From Bacteroidia bacterium (GTDB lineage: Bacteria; Bacteroidota; Bacteroidia; B-17B0; Aurantibacillaceae): a DNA stretch of 64,000 bases. The notes under the pieces were generated by a model, which worked only from the letters and a program-made list of their open reading frames with translations, did not search any database and was not told where the DNA came from. The translations under genes and the position numbers were made by a program. The stretch spans positions 1 to 64,000 of the forward strand of contig BPGX01000007.1 in the NCBI GenBank assembly GCA_026003255.1, in the 5' to 3' direction. Every line of letters starts with the position of its first letter. Positions within the stretch are counted from its first letter, which is position 1. Positions 25,393 through 35,693 of the stretch are shown in pieces.

Positions 25393-27377
25393 TTATTTCA
25401 ATGCAATTTTAGAATAATATTTTGAAGGCACTTTCTTTTGAATAATTTCCAATGTTCTTTCTACAATTTTTATTAGGTGAAATACCACATTCTTCGTATA
25501 ATTCCATGGGCTCTCCATGCTCAATAAATTGATCAGGGATTCCCATTCTAATAAGGTCATTCTTATAATTATTATCTGCCATGAATTCAAGAACTGCACT
25601 ACCCAATCCTCCAATTATTGTACCATCTTCAATGGTAATAATTGTTGAATATTTATTACAAACTTCGTGTAAAATTTCTTCATCAATGGGGCTTAACAAA
25701 TCGCATGTCATAATGTGCAGGCGAGATGTGATGTTTTTTCTTCTAGTGTTTTAATAGCTTCTTCTACAAAATTTCCAATATGTCCAATACTTAAAAAACA
25801 TATATCCTTTCCATCTTTAATTTTTCTACCCTTTCCAATTTCAATTTTTTCAAAGGGCTTTTTTCCAATCTACTAATACACCATTTCCTCGTGGATAGCG
25901 AATACTAAAAGGTTGTTGCAACCTCATCCAAGTGTAGCAGTATACATCATATTTCGCAATTCCACTTCATTCATTGGTGGCAGCAACTATCATATTTGGA
26001 ATACATCTAAAATATGCTAAGTCAAATACTCCATGATGCGTATGGTCCATCTGCACCAACCAATCCTCCCCGATCTAAACAAAATATTACTTTTAATTTT
26101 TGTAAAGCCACATCGTGAATCACCTGGTCATAAGCTCGTTGCATAAATGAAGAGTAGATATTACAAAAGGGAATGTAGCCCTGAGTAGCCAATCCTGCGC
26201 TGAAAGTAACTGCATGCTGTTCTGCGATTCCAACATCAAATGCCCTGTCTGGCATTGCTTTCATCATGATATTCAATGAAACAGCCGGTGGGGCATGGGG
26301 CTGGGTGTAATACCTACAATTTTAGGATTTTTTTCTGCTAATTCAACAATGGTATAACCAAAAACATCTTGATATTTGGGTGGTTGTGGTTGTTTAGGAA
26401 CAATTTTTACTAATTCTCCCGTTTCTTTATTGAATAATCCTGGTGCATGCCATAATGTTTCATCTCCCTCTTCTGAAAATTTATAGCCCTTTCCCTTTTT
26501 CGTTAACACATGCAATAATTTCGGTCCAGGGGATATTTTTAATATCTTTTAATACTTGTGTCAAGCGTATTACATCATGACCATCTACTGGACCAAAATA
26601 TCTGAAATTAAACGATTCAAATAAATTACTTTGTTTTAATAATGTGGTTTTAATAGCATTTTCAACTTTTGACACCATATCCTGAGCAATAGGACCTAAA
26701 GTTTTTAATTTTCCTAACCAGTTCCAAACTTCGTCTTTTAATTTATTATAGGTGTATGATGTAGAAATATCTAACAAATAATCTTTCAATGCCCCTACGT
26801 TCGGGTCAATGCTCATCTGATTATCGTTAAGAATGACCAGCAAGTTGGCATTTAAATGTCCCGCGTGATTGAGCGCTTCAAAGGCCATGCCAGCCGTCAT
26901 AGCACCATCTCCAATAACAGCAATGTGGGTGTTTATCTTTAATACCGGAAAGTTGAGACGCAACTGCCATACCAAGTGCTGCACCAATAGATGTAGATGA
27001 ATGCCCTACTCCGAAGGTATCGTATATGCTTTCAGAACGTTTAGGAAAGCCGCTAATGCCTTTGTATTTTCTGATTGGTATGAAAAATATCTCTTCTGCC
27101 GGTTAAAATTTTATGTCCATACGCTTGATGGCCTACATCCCAAACTAATAAATCATAAGGGCGTATTGAAAACGTAATGCAATGCTACTGTAAGTTCTAC
27201 TACACCTAAAGATGCTCCAAAATGTCCTCCTTTTACAGATACGACATCAATAATGTAATTTCTTAATTCCTTTGAAATTTCGGGCAAATCATTTATATCA
27301 AATTTCTTCAAATCATCCGGTGAGTTGATTTTTTTTAATTTCTCACCGGGTTGAAATGGATTTTCAACAATATTCAT
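25393..27377 (-). CDS. dxs: 1-deoxy-D-xylulose-5-phosphate synthase, many frameshifts
   Basis: Dxs joins pyruvate and glyceraldehyde 3-phosphate, using thiamine diphosphate, at the start of the MEP isoprenoid pathway. The N terminus shows [17 protein letters not shown] and [20 protein letters not shown]. The thiamine-binding block ([20 protein letters not shown]), [20 protein letters not shown] and the transketolase C-terminal domain ([17 protein letters not shown]) follow in different frames. At least seven indels are needed. The span of about 660 codons is close to normal. Confidence 0.92.
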
Positions 27378-27394
27378 TAGGTCAATTAGTTTGA

Positions 27395-28777
27395 TTATAA
27401 TTTAATAAATTCAACCCTTCTGTTATTTGCCTTTACCTTCAGGGGGTTGAATTAGAATCAACGGGTTCGGGTTTTGCCCCTTTACCATCCGTTTCCATTC
27501 TTGATGCGTCAATTCCAAATTCTTTTATTAAAGCATTTTTAACGGACAATGCTCTTCTTTTAGAAAGGTCTAAATTTTTTTCTGGTGTTCCATCGGTATC
27601 TGTATGTCCAACAATTTTTATTTTCACACCAGGGAATTCTTTTAAAACTTGTGCAATTTCTTTCAAAGTACCATACGATTCAGGTTTGATTTTATCACTA
27701 CCACTGTCAAATTTAATTCCTGTGGTAGAAAATTTTCCAGTTTCAATAAGGCTTATGTCTTGTATCCGGTGCACCTATTGCTAATTTGAGATTGGATATA
27801 AAATAACGGTCATCATCTTTTATACATGGAGGATAGAATTTCAAAAAGAATTGTTGAAAAATTTTGATTAGCAGCAAAAGCTTTTGGGTGTGAATCAATA
27901 ACTTTTTTCTTCGTTAAGATATACTCTTAACCTTGATTTTTGCCTCCAAACCGAGACATGTAATTTTCTTTTATCTTTATTATTAATTTGCTTTGTTACC
28001 ATTTCATTAAAAAAACTTTTCTCTCCATTTTCAAAAACTTCTAATTTAACAAGTCCTGATTTATCATCGGTTGGGTTCTATTGAAACAACTACTGCAGAC
28101 CTTTTTTTGATACGGAATATAAGAAATATCAAAAATTTCTTTGCCTTGTTTTCCGGTTGCAAAATAATGCCTAATGGTGGAGAATAATAATTGAAATTAT
28201 CGTTTATTATTAAGTCATATTCTAACGTAAAATTCTCGGGGTAAATTATTAATATACTCTGGATAATGTTTGCCTTGTTTATTAAGGCATGAGCCATTTA
28301 CCTTGTTCTCCTTCGATATTTACGATTTTCACCAGTACTCATTAGTATTCCATTTAGCAGGGGTAATCGCCAATGTTATCCTGATTAAAATCTTCAACTG
28401 CAGATAACTTTTTCACGCGGGAATAAAATCATATTTGGAAATAATAGGTCAATGAAGTGTTTGCTTTGGAAGAATTTGTGGATGAGGAATTATTATTATC
28501 AGCATTGGCAGTAGGTGAATTGGAATTAGCATTATCTTCTACTGTATTGTTTTCTTGTTGATTTTTCTTCTTTTTATCTTTTTTCTTAAAGACATTTATA
28601 GCTCCTTCTTTCACTACATCAAATGTTTTATTGACCGCATTATCTACTTCACCTAATGTTCTATTCTCTGATGAGGTTTTGGCTTGCTCTTTAACCTTAG
28701 TGCCAAACTTGTTGTCTTGAGCAAAGACAACACTAATTGAAATAATTACATAAAAAAAATAGTAAATACGCTTTCAT
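27395..28777 (-). CDS. OmpA family outer membrane protein, frameshifted
   Basis: The C-terminal OmpA peptidoglycan-binding domain is clear: [45 protein letters not shown], and [10 protein letters not shown] at the end. The N-terminal part has a signal peptide (after one indel, ending SVVFAQ) and a low-complexity Lys/Asn/Ser linker ([13 protein letters not shown]). The middle, 27.78-28.43 kb, is broken by several indels. It likely tethers the envelope to peptidoglycan. It overlaps no neighbour and is read in the same direction as dxs. Confidence 0.8.
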
Positions 28778-28866
28778 ACATTTTTTTTGCAAAAATACAT
28801 TAAAATTTAAAATTACAACTTTAAAAAATTATGTGAAAATAGTATTACAAGTCCCCTTTTTTAAAT

Positions 28867-29273
28867 TCAAAGAAAATTAGCAACGCAACCAACAATCATT
28901 AATAGTCCTCCAAGAGGTGTTATCCAGAATAAATAGGAAGGAAAAGAAATTTCTGTTATTTTTTTCAATGCAATAAAATACACAGAACCAGAAAAAAAAT
29001 AAACAACCCCGCAAATATCAACCAATATGACCAATAAAAGTATTGTTTTGGATAAAAACTTATTAGCTATTGAAAGTATGAGAGTAATGTAAAGGCAGTA
29101 TACATTTGATATTTAATCCCCTTTTTCAAAAACTTCTAAATCATGTCGGTCTATTATGCCGCTTCTCAAAAAATTTTCAAGACCGTGAGCAGAGAATGCG
29201 CCTAAAATAATTCCGCTTTGGCACCAAGAATTACAGATATCAATATCTGAAATTTAACGATTTTGTTTTTCAT
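28867..29273 (-). CDS. DUF423 family membrane protein, frameshifted
   Basis: Read across indels, the start MKNKIVKFQILISVILGA, the middle FEKGIKYQMYTAFTLL and the end FPSYLFWITPLGGLLMIVG match the small four-helix DUF423 family (about 130 aa, inner membrane, function unknown). The stop is at 28867-28869. The start overlaps the end of the DUF4476 gene by about 20 bp. Confidence 0.75.
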
Positions 29274-30315
29274 AAAATTGTTTTAATCGTTCTTTAGATT
29301 CTTTAAAGTATAGCCATTGAAAAGTTTTTTCAAAGTCCTTTTTTGTCTTTCAAGGAATAATAGGATTTTTTTAATGCATCTTCTTTAGTTTGGTCGTGTT
29401 GTAATAAGTGAATTAATGTGGAAAGTTGATGAATAGTAATGGTATAGTGAGAAAAAATTATTTTCATTATATCTAATATTTCTAAATCATTTTGTAAGTT
29501 TTTTTATTTGAGTAATAAAATTATTCAAAACAGAATCTGGTAAGGTTGGGATGATTAGATAAATTAAGAAGGATAGTTTTGATAGTGTTCTAAAAATGTT
29601 TGTTGTGCGACATTGTTTTTTAAATAGAAAATTCCAATTCTCTAATTCAAAAACGTTATTCAATTTTGGTAATAATTGTTTAGCAATTTTCAATCGTTCC
29701 ACTTCAAAAGGCACAAGTTCAAGAAGATTTTGGGCTTGTGTAGGATTAAAGCAATTATGTTTAATAAATTGTTCCATTAAAACAATTCGCCTATCTACAT
29801 TAGGAATACCTTCAAGATGTTTGAATACTTTGTAAAAATCTGCCGTATCCATTGCCTTTCAAACAAACATTATTAGTATCATTCAGAAAGATTATTTTAT
29901 GCAATGTTTTTTCTTCACGAGTTTTTACTTGTATCGTTGTGTCTACTTGCGGGTATAATGGGCTTTAAATCGGGATGAAGGGTAAGGTTGCAAGGTATTG
30001 AATTCGTTGGTTATTTTTTTGTATTACATAAATTACATCTTGGTTTTTGTACAGATTTTGCAGGATGAAATAAATATACATGTAGTATCAATAGATTTTA
30101 AGTTAGGGATTAGCAAAAATTATCTTGACTTTAATAGGATTGTCATTGATTTGAGTAAGTTTTACATCAGTTTGTGGTATAGCTGGGAATAAAATTACTC
30201 CCTCCACTCTACTTGGAATGGTTCTGTACTTTTCTGAAAAAATAATTAAATTATTTTGGGCAATTGAAATAGTACAAATAATCAAAGATACTAATGTTCC
30301 GAAAAAAAATTTCAT
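29254..30315 (-). CDS. DUF4476 domain secreted protein, frameshifted
   Basis: It starts MKFFFGTLVSLIICTISIAQ (signal peptide), then NNLIIFSEKYRTI and VKLTQINDNPIKVKIIF, the typical N-terminal beta domain. Downstream, DFYKVFKHLEGIPNVDRR, FNPTQAQNLLELVPFEVERL and a second FxxxRL-type repeat ending LKQFYEKQNR match DUF4476. This domain, of unknown function, is common in secreted Bacteroidetes proteins. At least three indels split it (near 30105, 29860-29990 and 29340-29500). Its 5' part is duplicated on the far side of the IS1634 element. Confidence 0.75.
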
Positions 30316-30680
30316 TTGTACAAATTTAGTGTATTTATTTTAATTTATCATATGCCATTAACCCATCTGCGACTACAAATGCACTTCCAGTTATTAATAT
30401 TAAGTCATTTCGTTTTGAATCAGCTACTGCATCTCTTAATGCATCGGAAACATTTGAATACTTTTTGTAGCTTAGTGAAAATTTTTTGAATACGGTTTCT
30501 AATTCATCAACTGGTATAAAGCACGAGGAACATTGGGTTGCGTAATGTAATAAATGGCTTTTTTGGGGTAATAATGGAATAATGTTTTCTATTTCTTTGT
30601 CTTTGACAACTCCGAAAACTACTCTCAATGTATGGTGAAAGAATAATTTTTCAGGTTAGATAATGTGTTTTGTAATCCCT
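30154..30680. repeat. Left ~527-bp direct repeat flanking the IS1634 element
   Basis: Begins AGTAAGTTTTACATCAG and ends GTGTTTTGTAATCCCT. It matches 32280-32807 along its whole length; I find only single-base indels between them. It contains the start of the DUF4476 gene and the end of folC. Confidence 0.85.
30335..30680 (-). pseudogene. folC: Duplicated 3' end of folC
   Basis: It encodes the last third of FolC only ([20 protein letters not shown], then [16 protein letters not shown] and the stop at 30335), cut off by the left end of the IS1634 element. The complete gene lies at 32461-33914. Confidence 0.8.
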
Positions 30681-32279
30681 CCCGACTTGTACCCATTTTA
30701 TTTTTTAATTTTTTAAGTATTTGATTTTCAGTATGTTTTTCCTTAAAATTAGTGCTTTTTACCGCACTAAAGCATTTTTTTTATGAAGGTTAGAGTGGTT
30801 TCAACGGCTTCTCATGCAAAAGCAGTTCAAGTTGTAACTTATCGTAATAACAAACGCATCGTTCTCAAACACATTGGCTCTGCTCATTCGGAGGCAGAAC
30901 TTAAACAAATGATACATCTCGCTCAGCAATGGATTCAAAAGCATTCTCATCAACTCTCTTTATTTCCACAACCATCTACACTTTTGGTATCATTAGATAA
31001 TTGTAATTTTCTGGGGGTTAAGTATCGTTTTTTCTACAACACTATCAACAAGATACTTCATTTAATGGGCTTAAATGTATTGCCTGATTTATTAAATGAT
31101 TTGGCTACCATCAGAGTATTTGAACCTGCATCTAAATTGCAATCTATTCGCCTTATAGAAGATTATTTTGGTATTCAACATGTTCGTAAAAATTATTATA
31201 AACTGGTGCCCCAACATTATCAGTTAAAAAACATTACTGAAAGAAAAGTATTGGAATTTGTAAAACAACATTATCAATGTAGTTTTAATCTTTTGTTTTA
31301 TGATGTTACTACATTGTATTTTGAAACATTTGAAGAAGATAAATTGCGGGCAAATGGCTTTTCAAAAGACAATAAAATGCATCAACCACAGATATTGGTT
31401 GCTTTAATGGTTACCCAAGATGGCTTTCCGATTTGTTATGATATATTTTCTGGGAATACATTTGAAGGTCATACACTTATTCCTGTTGTAAAAAGATTTA
31501 TGCAAAAGCATAATATTTCTTCTGTTACTATTGTTGCCGATGCAGGGATGATAAGCAAATCCAATATAGAAGAACTTCAAAAGCATAAGATAGATTATAT
31601 TGTAGGAGCGAGATTGGGTAATTTACCGAAGTGGTTAATAGATAAGATAGATAAAGAGTTAGAAAGAATAAATGGGCATAGTATTAGAATAAAAACAGAT
31701 AAAGGGGATTTAATTTGTAGTTATTCTACACCCAGATATCACAAGGACAAATATGAAATGGAACAACAAATTCAAAAAGCAAAAGATATACTTGAAAATC
31801 CTCATAAGAAGAAGAGAATAAAGTTTATTAAAATGACAGAATCAAAGGTTGAGTTGAACGAAGAACTTATACAAAAGACGAAACAATTACTTGGGATAAA
31901 AGGATATTATACGAGTTTAGATTCATCTGTGGCAGATGATAGGATGATAATAGAAAGATATCATGAGTTATACAGAATAGAGCAAGCATTTAGGATATCA
32001 AAAAGCGACATAAAGACAAGACCGATATATCACTATAAAGAAGAGCCGATACAACTTCATATATTGATTTGTTTTATAGCATTAGCGATTTCCAAGCATA
32101 TTGAATTAAAAACAGGGGTAAGCATTAAGAGATTTGTACAGGAGAGTAGGAGAGTATTAGATGGAGAGATTTATGATAAGATGAACGAAAAAAAGTTTAA
32201 TATATCTACACCGATTCCAAAAAATTTAAGCGAAATCATAAATAAACTTTTTACACCGCACTAAAAGTTACAAGTCAGG
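30681..32279 (+). mobile_element. IS1634-type insertion sequence
   Basis: The 11-bp ends CCCGACTTGTA (30681) and TACAAGTCAGG (to 32279) are inverted repeats with one mismatch. It carries a single intact transposase. The flanks are a direct repeat of about 528 bp, far longer than ordinary target duplications. IS1634 of Mycoplasma mycoides is known for long, variable-length direct repeats, which fits. Confidence 0.8.
30783..32264 (+). CDS. IS1634 family transposase, 493 aa
   Basis: This is a DDE transposase of the IS4-like superfamily. The N-terminal domain begins MKVRVVSTASHAKAVQVV and includes KHIGSAHSEAELKQ. Catalytic regions: D in LLFYDVTTLYFET, D in SVTIVADAGMISKSN with the Y-x-x-G-A-R strand after it, and the C-terminal Y-x2-R-x3-E-x6-K region (YRIEQAFRISKSDIKTRPI). 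The frame is fully intact although neighbours on both sides are full of indels. That would fit a multicopy element with deeper read coverage. Confidence 0.88.
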   Translation: MKVRVVSTASHAKAVQVVTYRNNKRIVLKHIGSAHSEAELKQMIHLAQQWIQKHSHQLSLFPQPSTLLVSLDNCNFLGVKYRFFYNTINKILHLMGLNVLPDLLNDLATIRVFEPASKLQSIRLIEDYFGIQHVRKNYYKLVPQHYQLKNITERKVLEFVKQHYQCSFNLLFYDVTTLYFETFEEDKLRANGFSKDNKMHQPQILVALMVTQDGFPICYDIFSGNTFEGHTLIPVVKRFMQKHNISSVTIVADAGMISKSNIEELQKHKIDYIVGARLGNLPKWLIDKIDKELERINGHSIRIKTDKGDLICSYSTPRYHKDKYEMEQQIQKAKDILENPHKKKRIKFIKMTESKVELNEELIQKTKQLLGIKGYYTSLDSSVADDRMIIERYHELYRIEQAFRISKSDIKTRPIYHYKEEPIQLHILICFIALAISKHIELKTGVSIKRFVQESRRVLDGEIYDKMNEKKFNISTPIPKNLSEIINKLFTPH

Positions 32280-32441
32280 AGTAAGTTTTACATCAGTTTG
32301 TGGGTATAAGCTGGGAATAAATTACTCCCCCACTCTACTTGGAATGGGTTCTGTACTTTCTGAAAAAATAATTAAATTATTTTGGGCAATTGAAATAGTA
32401 CAAATAATCAAAGATACTAATGTTCCGAAAAAAAATTTCAT
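32280..32441 (-). pseudogene. Duplicated 5' end of the DUF4476 gene
   Basis: It contains the start codon (32439-32441) and signal peptide region of the DUF4476 gene, truncated by the right end of the IS1634 element. The continuing gene is at 29254-30315. Confidence 0.75.
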
Positions 32442-32807
32442 TTGTACAAATTTAGTGTATTTATTTTAATTTATCAGTATGCCATTAACCCATCTGCGAC
32501 TACAAATGCACTTCCAGTTATTAATATTAAGTCATTTCGTTTTGAATCAGCTACTGCATCTCTTAATGCTATCGGAAACATTTGAATACTTTTTGTAGCT
32601 TAGTGAAAATTTTTTTGAATACGGTTTCTAATTCATCAACTGGTAAAGCACGAGGAACATTGGGGTTGCGTAATGTAATAAATGGCTTTTTGGGGGTAAG
32701 TAATGGAATAATGTTTTCTATTTCTTTGTCTTTGACAACTCCGAAAACTACTCTCAATGTATGGTAAGAATAATTTTTCAGGTTAGATAATGTGTTTTGT
32801 AATCCCT
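32280..32807. repeat. Right ~528-bp direct repeat flanking the IS1634 element
   Basis: Second copy of 30154-30680. Differences I can see are all one-base gains or losses, for example CATTGGGTTGCG against CATTGGGGTTGCG and TTATCATATG against TTATCAGTATG. Confidence 0.85.
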
Positions 32808-33914
32808 GTTTGTTATGAGCGATATCAGCAATGATAAAAGGAGAAATTTTTAATATCTCCCATCTACCCATAAAGCCAGTAATTTTTGGAGTATTTTTTA
32901 TAGCATATTGTATTTTATTGGTTTTTAATTTCCATCCTAATCCTCTCAATATTTCACAAGCAGCCAACACACATCTTATATTTTTTGACTTGATAAATGC
33001 CAGATAAGGCGGATTGCAATTTTATTGATTTCATTTTTTAGATTTATCTAAATTATTTTTTTTGATAATTCAAATTATTTATATTTAATTTATCTAAATT
33101 ATTTTTTAGACAATTATTATTATATTTTTTTATATTTGTCTAAAAATTTATTTAGAATATTATAATTAAAAAAATAAGACAATTCTAAAAATTTTGGGGG
33201 TTTGTATGATGTTTTGTATTTTTACAATTTTAGTGAGCATAAATGAAGGGTGGCCTGTCTCTCCTTTGCCACTTTTGAAAATACAAAATGCAACTCCTTT
33301 TTGAAATTCTGAAATTAATACCGGTCTTTGATGCTTAATAATTCCAGCTTTTTCAAATGCAATTTTATCCAATGTATCACCTAAAAATTGTTTGTGATCT
33401 TCTCCAATGTTTGTAATAATGGATAATTCAGGTATCACAACATTTGTTGAATCTAACCTCCCACCCATTCCTGTTTCCAATGATTACAATATCTACTTTC
33501 TTATCAGAAAAAATATTGAAAAGCCAATGCTGTCGTCCACTCAAAAAAAGATGGTTTGATTTCTTCAAAATGACTTTTATATTTTTTTAACAAAACTTGT
33601 TACATATCTCTTTGAAATCATTTCTCCATTAATACGAATACGCTCCCTGAAATCAATCAAATGTGGCGATGTAAATAATCCCGTGGTTTTATATCCGTTT
33701 TCCTCTGAAATATTGCAGCCAACATATTCGAAACTGATCCCCTTTCCATTTGTTCCAGCAATGTGTATAAACCTTAATTTTTTTTCAGGATACCCTAACT
33801 TTTCACACAATGCTTGTATATTCTTCAAATCTGCTTTTATAGCGCAGCAGCTCCTATTCTTTGAAACATTGGTAATTGAGCATACAAATAATCCAATACT
33901 TCTTGATACTTCAT
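32461..33914 (-). CDS. folC: Folylpolyglutamate / dihydrofolate synthase, frameshifted
   Basis: FolC adds glutamate to dihydropteroate and folates using ATP. Starting at the ATG 33912-33914 the parts read [27 protein letters not shown] (P loop), [45 protein letters not shown] and [12 protein letters not shown]. The C-terminal domain ([27 protein letters not shown]) follows. Several indels split it. A very AT-rich stretch at about 33000-33180 lies between the ATPase and C-terminal domains. The stop is at 32461-32463. Confidence 0.85.
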
Positions 33915-34379
33915 TTTTTTTGTACAAAATATAAAGGATTGTATAATGCAACTTTATTTTGAACCAATTAAAAAATCATAGAAAACACAAATCATTTCTC
34001 TATTCTATAACTAAAACGCTCAACATCTAACTTACCTTTAACTTACCATTTCTAACTTCTAATCCCCAACTCCTACCTCTTAACTTATTTTATTGTGTAA
34101 ATCAGTCCCAATCAACGCCATCTGTGTTTCATTATATTCAATAAATTATTCACTTTACAACTCATAACTCTCAAATCTTATGAAACACATAGGCACATAG
34201 AAAATTCATAGAGCACATTGAACAAATTTTTGTAAATAAAAATTCAGTATAATAATCTGGTGAGCATCAGTAACAATCTGTGTCATCAGTGTTCCATTGT
34301 ATTGAAAAATCTTATCTCATACTATTAACTCTCAATTCAACACTCACAACTCATTAACTATCAACCCCCACCTCCTCAC
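33915..34379. other. Gene-free interval with an imperfect ~80-bp repeat
   Basis: No gene is seen in these 465 bp. Two similar segments, about 34101-34177 and 34265-34355, share the order ATCAGT, CAATC, ATC-GTGTT-CATT-TATT and AACTC-TCAA. They look like a decayed direct duplication in AT-rich DNA. Confidence 0.4.
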
Positions 34380-35681
34380 TCACAAACTCCAATAATTCAA
34401 CTTTTTAATTTTTATCCTTATAAATACCCCTTCACGTCTACTAAAAGTCCTTTTGGCTTTAGTAATTTTTGAAAATCTTTTTTCTGTCAAATTCAAATAT
34501 TCTTTATGATTTACTGCAACAATAATAGCATCATAAGCTTTTACTTTTGGCTTCTTGATTAAACTTAACCCATATTCGTGTTTTACTTCTTCATTATCAG
34601 CATGCGGATCTACAATATCGACTTTTACCGAATAGGATTGCAGTTCTTTTACGATATCAGCCACTTTACTATTTCTTATATCCGACACATTTTCTTTAAA
34701 TGTGAAACCCATGATTAAAACTTTCGCATTTCTTGGATTTTTACCAGCAGCAATAATTTTCTTAACCGTATTTTTGGCTACATAAAATCCCATACTATCA
34801 TTCACATAGCGTCCACTATTAATAATTCTCGCGTGATATCCCAACGATTCTGCTTTGTATGTTAAATAATATGGATCAACCCCAATACAATGTCCACCCA
34901 CTAATCCCGGATAAAACTTTAAAAAATTCCACTTTGTACCGGCTGCCTCCAATACATCATAAGTATTGATACCCATGCGTGAAAAAATGATGGATAATTC
35001 ATTCATCAAAGCGATATTCACATCTCTTTGCGTATTTTCAATAATCTTGGCGGCTTCCGCAACCTTAATGCTTTTGGCTTTGAAAACACCCGGTTCTACA
35101 ATAATTTCATAAACCTTTGAAATCTCTTCCAAACTTTCTTTATCACATCCAGAAACGACTTTAATAATTTTTGTAATAGTATGTTCTTTATCTCCCGGAT
35201 TGATTCTCTCAGGCGAGTAACCTACCTTAAAATCTTTACAAAATTTCAAACCCGATTCTTTTTCCAATACAGGCACACAATCTTCTTCCGTACAGCCCGG
35301 GTATACCGTTGATTCAAAAACCACATAATCTCCTTTTTTCAATGCCTTTCCAACTGTATGACAGGCCGATAATAATGGCTTCAAATCAGGTAAGTTATGC
35401 TCATCAATAGGTGTTGGAACAGCAACTATAAAAAAGTTTGCTTTCTTTAAATCATTCGGATTTGAAGTAAAAGTAATATCTGAATTTTCAAATTCGGAAG
35501 ACGGCAGTTCATTACTTGGATCTTTCTTGTTCTTCATCATTTTTACCCGTTCTTCATTTATGTCAAATCCAATTACCTTTACTTTCTTTGCAAAAGCAAG
35601 TGCAATTGGTAATCCTACATATCCCAATCCTATTACTGCAATACTTTTTTTCTTTTCAATAATATCTCTGGAAATACTCAT
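34380..35681 (-). CDS. Nucleotide sugar dehydrogenase (WbpO/TviB type), C-terminal frameshift
   Basis: Oxidises a UDP-N-acetylhexosamine to the uronic acid with two NAD. The N-terminal NAD fold shows AVIGLGYVGLPIALAF (residues 15-30), then GFDINEERV. The middle helix has NTQRDVNIALMNE. The catalytic Cys is in GGHCIGVDPYYLTYKAE, and FTFKENVSDIRNSKV follows. One extra A near 34468 alters the last 30 or so residues; in the other frame the end reads KPKGLLVDVKGYL with TAA at 34418-34420, matching family C termini. It is the last gene of a three-gene minus-strand operon. Confidence 0.88.
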   Translation of the reverse strand: MSISRDIIEKKKSIAVIGLGYVGLPIALAFAKKVKVIGFDINEERVKMMKNKKDPSNELPSSEFENSDITFTSNPNDLKKANFFIVAVPTPIDEHNLPDLKPLLSACHTVGKALKKGDYVVFESTVYPGCTEEDCVPVLEKESGLKFCKDFKVGYSPERINPGDKEHTITKIIKVVSGCDKESLEEISKVYEIIVEPGVFKAKSIKVAEAAKIIENTQRDVNIALMNELSIIFSRMGINTYDVLEAAGTKWNFLKFYPGLVGGHCIGVDPYYLTYKAESLGYHARIINSGRYVNDSMGFYVAKNTVKKIIAAGKNPRNAKVLIMGFTFKENVSDIRNSKVADIVKELQSYSVKVDIVDPHADNEEVKHEYGLSLIKKPKVKAYDAIIVAVNHKEYLNLTEKRFSKITKAKRTFSRREGVFIRIKIKKLNYWSL

Positions 35682-35693
35682 ATTATAAAAAAT

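Noticed and set aside
30335-30680. Separate small ATP-binding protein gene
   Set aside because: The sequence is the folC C terminus, matching 32461-32807; it is part of the IS1634 flanking repeat.
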